Assembly: GCA_938023075.1 (NCBI GenBank) | Contig: CALHDG010000072.1 | Span: 1 to 32,541, forward strand | Reading direction: 5' to 3' | Origin: an uncultured Chitinophagales bacterium | GTDB taxonomy: Bacteria > Bacteroidota > Bacteroidia > Chitinophagales > JAHDHT01 | Length of the DNA: 32,541 bases | Part shown: in pieces, positions 24,076 to 31,372 of the stretch | How the letters are laid out: each line of letters starts with the position of its first letter | How positions within the stretch are numbered: position 1 is the first letter of the stretch | Position numbers and translations under genes: made by a program | Notes under the pieces: generated by a model | What the model saw: the letters and a program-made list of their open reading frames with translations, nothing else | Databases searched by the model: none | What the model was told of the DNA's origin: nothing

Positions 24076-25806
24076 GTGTGCTTCGCTTACTATCTTATTT
24101 TAAATACCATAATTTTTTTGCCTGCTTATGTCATCAATCGAAAAAATACTACTTTTTTTCCCATACAAATTGTCACCGCTCCAGTAAGCCTTAAATCAAT
24201 CATCGCCAATGTTATCCGGCGGTATAATTTTGATATGTTTCGGTGTTGTGCAGATTTTGCCTTATTGGTTATCATCATCTATTTAACAAAAGCTATCTTA
24301 CCAAAACCAATAGCACTTATTGTAATGCTGAGCTATTTAGTTTTTGCCATCATCCATCAAACTTACTATCATAGTATTAAATTTATTTACAATACCGAGC
24401 CTTTATTAATAAACGATTGGATTTTGATAAGACGAGGTTTATCTATTGTTTTTCAGGCTTACCGCTTCTATTTAATAATAGGTATATTTGTTTTGGCTTT
24501 GCTTGGGTATGGCTTGTATCTATTATGTGCTGCATTTTTAAATACTGTGTATTTTCAAAAAGAAATATCCATATTTTGGTTAGTACTTCTTTTAGTTATT
24601 TTTCTATTGGGTTTATATTCTGAAATTCGATATAAAAATTTTAAAAGCATTTATGGCGTGTTGTGTTTTATATTACCTACGTATAAATTTATTCAAAACA
24701 TAAAAAATTCATTTGCAGAGCGAGAAAATTTACAAGCCATTAAAAGCATTAATTTTGCAAGCTGCAACAAAGTCAATTCATTAAACTTAAATATAAAAAA
24801 GAACATAATTTTTATTGCAGTAGAATCGTACGGAGCAGTTTTTTATGATGAAAACCGGTTTACGAATACAGCAAATTTTATTCATCTTATTGAAAACCAA
24901 TTAAACAAAAAAGGCTGGCATATGGCTTCTCAATACAGTACTTCGCCTATTATGGGTGGTGCCTCATGGTTGTCGTATTCTACTTTATTAAAGGGTATAC
25001 ATATTGCATCAGAAAGTATGTATAGTTATTTATTTAAAGATGATGATCATTTAGCCTATGAACCATTGATGCAAAAACTACAACACACGGGTTATGATAC
25101 TTGGTTCATCAGTTCTATTGGTGGTTTCGAAAAAATGAAAATACCTTGGCAAAAAACCTTACAATTTTTAGGTATTGAAAAAGTGATTAAATATAAAGAC
25201 TTAGCCTATAACGGAAAGCACTTTGGTTTTGGTCCTTCGCCACCCGATCAATATAGTTTGAATAAAGCGTATCAGATCATAAAAGAGCAATCTAACAACA
25301 AACCCTTTGCCGCTTTTTGGTTAAGTTTAAATTCTCATTACCCTTGGGATAGCCCTGAGCAGATTGTAGCAGATTGGAACGAGTTAAACGGGCTGAATGA
25401 ACCCTACGGTATCTCTAAAAATTTATTGAACTCGATCAAATATGAAAAGGCAATGCAGTACCAATTGAATTATCTTAGCGACTTTATTTTGAACAATGGT
25501 ACACCAAATGATATTTTTATACTAGTAGGCGATCATCAACCTTTTAACATTGGAGAAATTGATAACCGGCTTACCCCCATACATATTATTTGTAAAGATG
25601 AACACCTTACTAACAACTTTAAAGCTTTCGATTTTGTGCAGGGTATAACTCCAAAACATAATGAAGAAAAATACATCAACCATGCTGGTGTACAGTCCAT
25701 GCTAATTCAGGTTTTAAATACTTGTTATGGAAGTGTTTTGGAAAAAACAACTTACTATCCTAATGGAATTAATAGGAACACCCGAATAATTCCTTCAATA
25801 ATTTAA
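24076..25806 (+). CDS. Membrane-bound sulfatase/phosphoglycerol-transferase-like enzyme
   Basis: 576 residues. Several membrane segments (about 5-20, 58-95, 130-155 and 165-183) precede an alkaline-phosphatase superfamily domain like LtaS and related envelope transferases. FIAVESYGAVF (246-256) provides the first metal-binding acid, GGASWLSYSTLLKG (294-307) is the expected nucleophile region, SLNSHYPW supplies a His, and VGDHQPFN the metal-binding Asp-His pair. The expected reaction is transfer or hydrolysis of a phospholipid head group or sulfate ester outside the inner membrane; the substrate is not predictable. The start is uncertain: GTG at 24076 is the earliest usable codon and leaves a short first segment. 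Confidence 0.78.
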   Translation: MCFAYYLILNTIIFLPAYVINRKNTTFFPIQIVTAPVSLKSIIANVIRRYNFDMFRCCADFALLVIIIYLTKAILPKPIALIVMLSYLVFAIIHQTYYHSIKFIYNTEPLLINDWILIRRGLSIVFQAYRFYLIIGIFVLALLGYGLYLLCAAFLNTVYFQKEISIFWLVLLLVIFLLGLYSEIRYKNFKSIYGVLCFILPTYKFIQNIKNSFAERENLQAIKSINFASCNKVNSLNLNIKKNIIFIAVESYGAVFYDENRFTNTANFIHLIENQLNKKGWHMASQYSTSPIMGGASWLSYSTLLKGIHIASESMYSYLFKDDDHLAYEPLMQKLQHTGYDTWFISSIGGFEKMKIPWQKTLQFLGIEKVIKYKDLAYNGKHFGFGPSPPDQYSLNKAYQIIKEQSNNKPFAAFWLSLNSHYPWDSPEQIVADWNELNGLNEPYGISKNLLNSIKYEKAMQYQLNYLSDFILNNGTPNDIFILVGDHQPFNIGEIDNRLTPIHIICKDEHLTNNFKAFDFVQGITPKHNEEKYINHAGVQSMLIQVLNTCYGSVLEKTTYYPNGINRNTRIIPSII

Positions 25807-26063
25807 AGCTTAACCAAGCTGCCATATTCTTACTAAACTTTGTTTACATTTATTCCAAAATTTAGGTTTTAATAAGTTGCTGATATACCTAAAACGATTG
25901 GGTTTTAAACTATTTCGTATATAACCTGCGCCTGTTTACCGGTTTTTCACAAAAGTAATACCGGCTTTTTTAGCACCCCAGCGAGCCATCAAACAATTAG
26001 GATATATAACAACGTTGGGCTTTGAAGCACCAACCAACAAAGCACTGCCGTCACCAACCTAAA

Positions 26064-26179
26064 CCCGATAGCAGTGGTTATGCCGTTTTGCAGCGGAGGC
26101 TTTGCAGCCGGGCAACGGCATTTGAACGGATAGCGGGACTACCCTCTCATTGAAATAGTCTGTTCGTTTTCAAAAAAAT
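26064..26179 (-). repeat. Family A hairpin element, copy 4
   Basis: In reverse orientation: aaacccgatagcagtggtt, then stem ATGCCGTT (26080-26087) with AACGGCAT (26114-26121), then tgaacggatagcgggact, and box 1 as ttcgttttcaaaaaaat (26163-26179). An inner GGCT/AGCC hairpin sits in the loop. It belongs to the duplicated metH upstream block. Confidence 0.85.
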
Positions 26180-26304
26180 CAAAAACCCAAAATTTAAAAA
26201 CTTTTGTGAGCAACTAACAATTTGTTACGGCAATCGTATAAAATTTTCTCAAGAAAAAACTACTGCTCAGTTACCTTTAAGGATTGCATAGAAAATAGAT
26301 TATC

Positions 26305-26402
26305 CTATTGTTGTGAAGCAGTTTTTTGATAAACCAGTGAAAACGCAGATTTAGTAAAACTAAAATTAGAATAGTTCCAGCGGAACGAAATCTTGGTAGA
26401 AT
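26305..26402 (+). mobile_element. Family B long-hairpin element, copy 3 (degenerate)
   Basis: gaagcagttttttgataaac, aaaacgcag, a central ATTTAG-TAAAA-CTAAAAT hairpin and ggaacgaaatcttggtaga follow the same order as the other two copies. The central stem again differs from theirs on both sides. Confidence 0.55.
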
Positions 26403-26557
26403 ATAAACACAACGAAAGCAAAGCTCCAGAGGAGCGATACTTGACTAAATAGGTGAACAAAAATATTTTATGATCTATATAAAGGAGGTATCGCTCCGCT
26501 GGAGCTATCAAACTACTTGCAATTTTTAGCTACCCAAATTTTACTCCGCCGGAGTAA
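26374..26557. repeat. Cluster of family E palindromes
   Basis: Short palindromes with variable centre: GTTCC-AGC-GGAAC (26374-26386), GCTCC-AGA-GGAGC (inside 26422-26440), GCTCC-GCT-GGAGC (inside 26488-26506) and ACTCC-GCC-GGAGT (inside 26541-26557). A further one, GCTCC-TCC-GGAGC, is at 23870-23889. The sites 26422-26440 and 26488-26506 are also inverted copies of each other with one mismatch. Confidence 0.75.
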
Positions 26558-26697
26558 GGCAATTGTAAAAATTACAGCTACTAAATATTTGAAATTGACT
26601 ATTATAACAAAATAAAAGGGTGAAACATTAGTTTTACATTTTTATGTAATTGCCATAACATTTGCGCCACTTTGCAGTAAATTTCAAATGCTTTGCG

Positions 26698-26920
26698 TAT
26701 CTTCTCAGTCATTTTTATCAAAAATTCATACTTCAACTCCTGAAGTGTTCAGCGGATAGTTTGAGTAGGTCTTTTTGTTATCTAAGTCACTGGTTTCGGG
26801 CTAAACAGAAATTCCGGGATTATTCATTTAACAGAAAACATATAAACTATGGTGCTTTTGCAAAAGTTAGTTCAACAGCGTATTTTGGTTTTAGATGGGG
26901 CAATGGGTAGCCTTATTTAA
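26698..26920 (+). pseudogene. metH: Duplicated metH 5' end: leader plus 23 codons, dead
   Basis: From about 26680 the sequence follows the real metH upstream region. The promoter box is TATCTTCT here (26698-26705) against TATCTTTG at 31359-31366. Then come about 80 leader bases identical to the real copy (from atcaaaaattc to tttcggg), and an ATG at 26849 whose frame matches MetH up to a TAA at 26918-26920 where metH has CAA. Homology stops within about 10 bases after that. Of the coding differences before the stop, four are silent and one changes Met2 to Val. Confidence 0.88.
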
Positions 26921-26921
26921 G

Positions 26922-27338
26922 GTTGATTTGGATGATCTGGCTTCCTTAGAGGCATGTGCTATTGCAATCCCCTGTGTTACAATTACTGATAACAGCGTTA
27001 GTTAAGGTACACCAGAAGCACTATGTGTGCTTCGTGGTCAAAATAATGGAATTGTAGGCAGCACTCCTTTCTCTCAAATTGGCTCCTTTGATACCGGTAC
27101 GAGCTGCTTTTATGTAGAAAATTCATATACTTTTACAGCTCTTTTTGAACCACAAAATATTTCACCGCCAACTCAAATACAAGTGCCTAACAATCCCTCC
27201 CATTTTAATAAAGAAGTAGACATAACGATTATTCCAAAACAAGCTGCTGAAACTAAGAAAACAAAAGCCTCCGGTTTTGTAAAGAAATGGGCTGGTGTGC
27301 TTTCTGAAAAGGGTGTTGAAGATGTTCTTTTAAAATAA
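26922..27338 (+). pseudogene. Broken frame of unknown origin with an antitoxin-like tail
   Basis: One frame encodes VDLDDLASLEACAIAIPCVT, meets a TAA at 27003-27005, and goes on to 27338 (GTG at 27027 is the first later start). The middle part (ALCVLRGQNNGIVGSTPFSQ) is not recognised. The last 50 residues (PNNPSHFNKEVDITIIPKQ, then GFVKKWAGVLSEKGVEDV) resemble the C-terminal half of small Bacteroidota antitoxins that end in FVxKWxGxL. It is probably a composite of fragments. Confidence 0.35.
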
Positions 27339-27360
27339 TCTTAATTAATTACTATCGGTT

Positions 27361-27432
27361 TATAATTTAGTTAGCCAATCAAAAAGACTTGAAAGCTAAA
27401 GTACACAAGTTGAAAAGACTAGCTGTAGAGGA
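27361..27432 (+). repeat. 72-bp direct repeat, left copy
   Basis: tataatttagttagccaatc and the following bases to 27432 recur at 28571-28643 with a few changes and one extra base. The pair brackets the toxin-antitoxin cluster. Confidence 0.85.
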
Positions 27433-27524
27433 GACAAAACCGCATTCAAATCAACTATTGATTTTGTGCTACACCAAATAAAAGATTAACTTTGGGCAAC
27501 AATAACAATAAAGATAAACCAGAA

Positions 27525-27764
27525 ATGGATGAAAATTTAATGAAATGAATTACGCTTAATCCTGATGTTTGTTTTGGTAAACCAAAAGTAAGAAATATGA
27601 GATATCCAGTTGAAATGATTTTAGACTTACTCTCTGCCGGAATGACTAATGGGGAAATATTAGGAGATTACCCAGCTTTGGAAGAGGCTGATATTAAAGC
27701 TTGTTTATTATTTGCATCCAAACTGGTTAAAGTCAATTCAATTAGTAAAGTGATTACTGCTTAA
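27525..27764 (+). pseudogene. DUF433 antitoxin, interrupted by a stop
   Basis: From the ATG at 27525 the frame meets TGA at 27546-27548, then stays open for 71 codons: ITLNPDVCFGKPKVRNMRYP, VEMILDLLSAGMTNGEILGD, YPALEEADIKACLLFA. This is the DUF433 fold (VapB-like antitoxin of PIN-type toxins) with the usual CxGKPxVxxxRxPVxxIL core changed slightly. An internal ATG could still give a shortened protein. Its stop overlaps the start of a truncated toxin gene. Confidence 0.75.
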
Positions 27765-27808
27765 TGAAATTTATTGCTGATGCAAACGCCCTAATGTTGT
27801 TTGCCTAA
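27764..27808 (+). pseudogene. DUF5615 toxin start, truncated
   Basis: The ATG at 27764 shares its A with the TAA of the DUF433 frame, the usual coupling in these modules. It encodes MKFIADANA, the family's N-terminal (F/L)xxDxN strand, and then stops after 14 codons. The rest of the PIN-like domain is missing. Confidence 0.6.
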
Positions 27809-27870
27809 TATTTTTTTGAGAATATTGAAGTTAAGGAAAAATAGATTATTTTTGTACATAAAGTTAATAT

Positions 27871-28110
27871 ATGCTTGAAAATTTCAAATACTTGTCATCT
27901 GACGCCGCTATACTAAACGGGAAACCTTGTATTAAAGGTAGTCGAATTAGTGTTTCGTTAATTTTAGAGTGGTTGGCAAGTGGAGCAAGTCTTCACGAAA
28001 TCCATAAAGCATATCCACATCTATCTATTGAAAGTTTGGAGGAGGCTATTCGATATGCTGCGCTTCTCGGTAAAAATGAGATCTTAATTAATGTAGCTTT
28101 AGCCAAATGA
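27871..28110 (+). CDS. DUF433 antitoxin, intact
   Basis: 79 residues with a complete DUF433 domain: AILNGKPCIKGSRISVSLIL, EWLASGASLHEIHKAYPHLS, IESLEEAIRYAA. Members pair with PIN-like DUF5615 toxins and act as antidote and DNA-binding repressor. The stop overlaps the ATG of a DUF5615 gene (28107) that carries a nonsense codon, so the antitoxin is the only whole member of the two modules here. It differs clearly in sequence from the broken DUF433 frame 100 bases upstream, so the two modules are separate arrivals or old duplicates. Confidence 0.85.
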   Translation: MLENFKYLSSDAAILNGKPCIKGSRISVSLILEWLASGASLHEIHKAYPHLSIESLEEAIRYAALLGKNEILINVALAK

Positions 28111-28487
28111 TTTTAAAGGATTATTCTTTATTAACTGACGAGAATATCCACTCCAAAATCGTTGAGCATCTTAGGTCGAAAAACTTTGCTGTTTTTGATA
28201 TAAAAGAACAAAATTTACAAGGCATTAGTGATAAATAAATTCTTCATTTATCGTATCAGCAAAAAAGTGTTATTGTTACTCAGGATAGTGATTTTGGAAC
28301 GCTTGTCTTTACTGAAAAAACTGATTTTGTTGGCATAATATATCTACGACTAGGCCATTTTCAACCTTCTTTCCACATCGAAACTGTAGGTGCAATTATT
28401 AAAGAAAATGTAGTTATCAGCAAACCCTTTATTATTGTTGCAGAAAAAAAAGAACTTAATATAAAGATAAGAGTTCGTGAATTTTAG
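28107..28487 (+). pseudogene. DUF5615 PIN-like toxin with a nonsense codon
   Basis: It overlaps the antitoxin stop by 4 bases. The frame reads MILKDYSLLTDENIHSKIVE, HLRSKNFAVFDIKEQ, then TAA at 28236-28238 (codon 44), and continues to 28487 with VIVTQDSDFGTLVF and GIIYLRLGH. The acidic residues of the PIN-like site (D11, E12 and the DxDF motif) are kept, but the last lies beyond the stop. GAA to TAA is the simplest change (GISDK-E-ILHLSY). The toxin should be inactive. Confidence 0.82.
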
Positions 28488-28809
28488 AAGAGTAAAAAAA
28501 TAGCTTGACAAACGGACAAGCAAAATACGACTTTGATAACTCTCTTAAAGTAATGTTCATTAGTGCAGTGTATAATTTAGTTAGCCAATCAAAAAGACTT
28601 GAAAGCTAAAGTGCCACAAGTTGAAAAGACTTGCGGTAGTGGAGTGGCTCGCTACGTACTTTTCACTAAAGTGTCTCGCTTGTCTAACATGGGGGTATTT
28701 AAATCCCTTTGCTTAGGTGCAGTAATATTTGAAAAAAAGAAGTATTAAAATTTGTTAAAACAACCTAAGTGCCAATATATATATATATACTACCAAAAAA
28801 TAATCATCT
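28488..28809. other. 322-bp intergenic region
   Basis: It contains the right copy of the 72-bp repeat and, at 28775-28789, an uninterrupted (AT)7.5 tract about 20 bases before the ATG of the next gene. No promoter box matches TAnnTTTG well. Confidence 0.5.
28571..28643 (+). repeat. 72-bp direct repeat, right copy
   Basis: The partner of 27361-27432. Recombination between the two copies would delete the whole 1.2-kb toxin-antitoxin cluster and leave one copy. Confidence 0.85.
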
Positions 28810-29334
28810 ATGAAAATTTTAACGTTTAAAGAGTGTTTTATATTGATTTTGAGTTTGGCATCTCTTGCGATTTTTTTATCCAACACTGCTGGCTGTGGTG
28901 ATGATCAACCCGTTGCTCCGTCTCCAGTTCTCGGCCATTTTTCAACTGGTTTTTCCACCTATGTCTGTGACGACGGTAGTCCGTTGTGGTTAACTAAAGA
29001 AGATGGAAAAGGGTTATTTAATGTTCAGATTACAACTATGAATGCTCCACAATTCCAAAGAAATAAAACTCATGATATTTTTTCTCCTTCAATAGACTGT
29101 GGTAATATTGAAAATTGTTGTATTGCTGCAGACTTTCCAGAAACTGATGATTACAATGTAAACTTAATGTATGCAGAGTTGCCTACACTTAGTTGTATAA
29201 CAGACAATCCAACATACTGTTATAGATGGCTTTTTATGGATATTTTTGATTCTGGTTTTTTGCCAACTTGTTCGAATATAGTTTTTGTCAATACACCTGA
29301 TAATCCAATTACTGGACCGTGTCCTGATAATTAA
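28810..29334 (+). CDS. Cys-rich putative lipoprotein
   Basis: 174 residues. The hydrophobic N-terminus (10-27) ends in NTAGC with C29 followed by GDD; an acidic patch directly after the Cys fits the surface-export signal of Bacteroidota lipoproteins. The mature part carries about eight more Cys (for example CDDGS, DCGNIENCC, SCITDNPTYC, TCSN and GPC), suggesting disulfides. No domain is recognised. An (AT)n tract lies just upstream. It is followed after 28 bases by a second lipoprotein in the same direction, probably one transcript. Confidence 0.6.
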   Translation: MKILTFKECFILILSLASLAIFLSNTAGCGDDQPVAPSPVLGHFSTGFSTYVCDDGSPLWLTKEDGKGLFNVQITTMNAPQFQRNKTHDIFSPSIDCGNIENCCIAADFPETDDYNVNLMYAELPTLSCITDNPTYCYRWLFMDIFDSGFLPTCSNIVFVNTPDNPITGPCPDN

Positions 29335-29362
29335 TTTTTTAAATTTAAAAAAAATAACAATT

Positions 29363-30115
29363 ATGAAGTATAACATACTAATATTATCAATTATTTTACT
29401 TTTTGTTGCTTGCTCAAAAGAAAGTAATGTTTCTGTAGATGAAAAAAAAGTAGAAAACACTTATTTTAAGCTAAGTGAAACTTTAAACAAAAAAGCCTTA
29501 GAGCTTTATAAAATTTATGAAAATAAAGACTATTCTGGCAGTTTTTATGCAACTTCTAATTTTGGAAGATTTGTTTCTGCCAAAGCTAATGGGAAAACAC
29601 CAAATGATTTTATTATTGAAATTAATAAAGATATTGTAAAGCCAGATGAAAATGGAATGTTTTTACATTATGATAAAAAGTATTTAAATTATTTTGGTAA
29701 AACGATTGAATTTAAAGTCTTTGATAGTAAGGTTGCGAACAAATATGAATTATACATACCCAGTCAATTTAGAATGAATGACTTAATTAATGAAAATGAG
29801 ACTTTAGATATTAATCGCATAGGAAATGACTTATACTGGAATGCTGACAAAGCAAATAAAGCAGGTGTTTTATTATCCTATGAGTTGTACAACAAAGATA
29901 CTTTTTTGGAAGGATCAAAAATGATAAGATCAAATTTTGAACTTTTGGAAGATAATGGAAAATATAATTTTGATCATTTGGTTAAAGAAAAATCAGTTAA
30001 AGCAATAAAACTTGTCTTTACAAGGGCAAACGCTGTTAATTTTGTAAATCAAGATAAGAAGAATATAATGATTTCATTTAGAAGCCAAGATCATCATTAT
30101 TACATCATTAAGTAA
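29363..30115 (+). CDS. Putative lipoprotein of unknown function
   Basis: 250 residues from the ATG at 29363 (the frame is open further upstream, but only this start gives a signal peptide). The hydrophobic stretch ends in LLFVAC, so C17 is the likely lipidated residue, followed by SKES. The mature part is Lys-, Asn- and Asp-rich with no recognised domain. A strong hairpin terminator follows at 30127-30158. It probably shares a transcript with the Cys-rich lipoprotein before it. Confidence 0.7.
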   Translation: MKYNILILSIILLFVACSKESNVSVDEKKVENTYFKLSETLNKKALELYKIYENKDYSGSFYATSNFGRFVSAKANGKTPNDFIIEINKDIVKPDENGMFLHYDKKYLNYFGKTIEFKVFDSKVANKYELYIPSQFRMNDLINENETLDINRIGNDLYWNADKANKAGVLLSYELYNKDTFLEGSKMIRSNFELLEDNGKYNFDHLVKEKSVKAIKLVFTRANAVNFVNQDKKNIMISFRSQDHHYYIIK

Positions 30116-30126
30116 ATAATTAAATT

Positions 30127-30158
30127 AAAAGGAATTGCATTAAGGTAATTCCTTTTTT
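30127..30158 (+). terminator. Rho-independent terminator
   Basis: AAAAGGAATT (30127-30136) pairs with AATTCCTTTT (30147-30156) around a 10-base loop and runs into T residues. It ends only about 6 bases before the next ATG. Confidence 0.75.
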
Positions 30159-30163
30159 ATTAA

Positions 30164-30895
30164 ATGAACTTTGAACTTGCGTTAACAGATAGGATATTTC
30201 TTTTTAAAATCATTAGATTTTTCTCTGTTGTTTTATCGCTTACTATTTTTTTGTTGCTCAACAAAACGAGGTATTCAAAAATTAAAAACCTTATGTTGTT
30301 TTTAGTTTACATGAGTCTATGTTTTTTATCATCAAAATTTACAAGCGTATTAGAAAATGTTTTGCTTACTAAACAAGATTTTTTAGATTTGCTTTCAACA
30401 AATGGCGGCGATAGGGTTTCAGGTCCAGTTTTTATTTGTTTATTGATATATACCAACAATCTAAAAAATATTAAGTTAACTAACACAATATTTTTGGCAG
30501 CATTACCTGCATTAGCATTGGGCAAGTTAGGGTGTTTTATACTTGGCGATACTTGTTTTGGCATACAAACTAATAGCTTATTTGGTATTGTTGTAGCTGG
30601 TGTTAACCCAAGTTATTTTAAAGTTCATCCAGTACCTCTTTATGATGCTACGTTTTATATTTTTTCTTTCTTTTTATTTTATTTCGTAAAAAAGAAAAAA
30701 TATCTTAATATTCAAAATTATTTAATCATTTTAGCAATATCAATATATGGATTTTTAATTGAATTTATTAGAACAAATCAATCAGTACTTATAGGAGCAA
30801 CAATTAATCAATTTTTTTATGGAATTACAATTATTGCCACGTTTTTGATTTTGCTATATCTCTACACTCGACGAGATTTCAACTTTAATTCTTGA
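30164..30895 (+). CDS. Divergent Lgt-like membrane protein
   Basis: 243 residues with about seven hydrophobic segments. Several stretches line up with prolipoprotein diacylglyceryl transferase (Lgt): NGGDRVSGPVFI (80-91) for the HGG region, GKLGCFILGDTCFG (120-133) for the GRxGNFxNxE signature, HPVPLYDA (155-162) for the HPxxLYE motif, and FLIEFIR (197-203) near the C-terminus. Residues considered important in Lgt are changed: the His of HGG to Asn, the signature Arg to Lys and its Asn to Cys. It may be a paralogue with another acyl or alcohol donor, or an inactive form. It follows two lipoprotein genes, but with a terminator between. The ATG at 30164 has almost no leader beyond that hairpin. 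Confidence 0.65.
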   Translation: MNFELALTDRIFLFKIIRFFSVVLSLTIFLLLNKTRYSKIKNLMLFLVYMSLCFLSSKFTSVLENVLLTKQDFLDLLSTNGGDRVSGPVFICLLIYTNNLKNIKLTNTIFLAALPALALGKLGCFILGDTCFGIQTNSLFGIVVAGVNPSYFKVHPVPLYDATFYIFSFFLFYFVKKKKYLNIQNYLIILAISIYGFLIEFIRTNQSVLIGATINQFFYGITIIATFLILLYLYTRRDFNFNS

Positions 30896-30932
30896 TAATA
30901 AAAATCAGCACTACTGTGCAACCAATACTCAG

Positions 30933-30957
30933 GTATTTCAACTAATCCTTGAAATAC
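30933..30957. terminator. Hairpin after the Lgt-like gene
   Basis: GTATTTCAA (30933-30941) and TTGAAATAC (30949-30957) pair perfectly around a 7-base loop, 38 bases after the stop. There is no T-run, so termination is doubtful. Confidence 0.4.
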
Positions 30958-31162
30958 TGATTGTTATGAATATAAGGTAGTTTTGAGCAAATCAAAAAAA
31001 TGCTATCTAATACTATTGGATGACTGTTTTGTAACCAAAATTGAAATTCCTTATTTTTACTATTTGTTAATTGATTTTCAATAATTCTATTTTTCAATAG
31101 TCTCTATATTATAGTTTTTTTGTAAAAAAAACCCAGCAACAAAGCCCCGCCGCCACAAACCT

Positions 31163-31282
31163 AAACCCGATAGCAGTGGTTATGCCATTTGTGCGAAGAT
31201 TTGAAGCGCAGGCCAAATGGCATTTGAACGGATAGCGGGACCACCCTCCAATTGAAATATTCCCCTCGTTTTCAGAAAAAAT
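31163..31282 (-). repeat. Family A hairpin element, copy 5
   Basis: In reverse orientation: aaacccgatagcagtggtt, stem ATGCCATTT (31182-31190) with AAATGGCAT (31215-31223), then tgaacggatagcgggacc, and box 1 as tcgttttcagaaaaaat (31266-31282). Flanking sequence matches copy 4, so these two were duplicated together with the metH upstream region. Confidence 0.87.
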
Positions 31283-31358
31283 CAAAACCCAATCTCCAGA
31301 AAAAAATGCCATAAACTAACAATTACGCTGCTTTGCTGTAAATTTCAATTGCTTTGCG

Positions 31359-31366
31359 TATCTTTG
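31359..31366 (+). promoter_or_regulatory. metH promoter -7 box (TATCTTTG)
   Basis: It matches TAnnTTTG. A TTTG at 31332-31335 is a possible -33 element with a 23-base gap. Transcription from here gives a leader of about 140 bases before the ATG at 31513. Confidence 0.6.
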
Positions 31367-31372
31367 CAGCCA

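Larger units (their letters stand above)
26223..26660. mobile_element. 438-bp TIR-bounded insertion in the duplicated metH upstream region (family G)
   Basis: The left end TGTTACGGCAATCGTATAAA and the right end read on the other strand (TGTTATGGCAATTACATAAA) match in about 17 of 20 positions. Alignment with the metH upstream sequence at 31241-31345 shows flanking homology on both sides and nothing corresponding to the inside, so it is an insertion. There is no ORF. Inside are family B copy 3 and several family E palindromes. A target duplication, if any, is only 2-3 T residues. Confidence 0.65.
25807..26848. other. 1-kb repeat-rich region without an intact gene
   Basis: It contains a minus-strand open frame of 41 codons (25936-26058, ending YPNCLMARWGAKKAGITF and a TAA) that may be a gene tail. 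After it come family A copy 4, the 438-bp TIR element with nested B and E repeats, and a copy of the metH leader. Compared with 31130-31512, everything from about 26040 on is a duplicate of the metH upstream region with the 438-bp insertion added. Confidence 0.65.

Noticed and set aside
25936-26058. Minus-strand gene tail ending in TFVKNR
   Set aside because: 41 codons without a start or a recognisable family; cannot be told from chance.
27546-28238. Recoding or an alternative genetic code explaining in-frame TGA and TAA
   Set aside because: TGA and TAA both end ordinary genes elsewhere in the window (for example the TGA at 4315-4317), and module 1 is also truncated; simple decay explains it.
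28571-28747. Coding frame through the right 72-bp repeat
   Set aside because: Open for about 55 codons, but the left copy of the repeat is shifted by one base and stops early, so the shared part is not conserved as protein.
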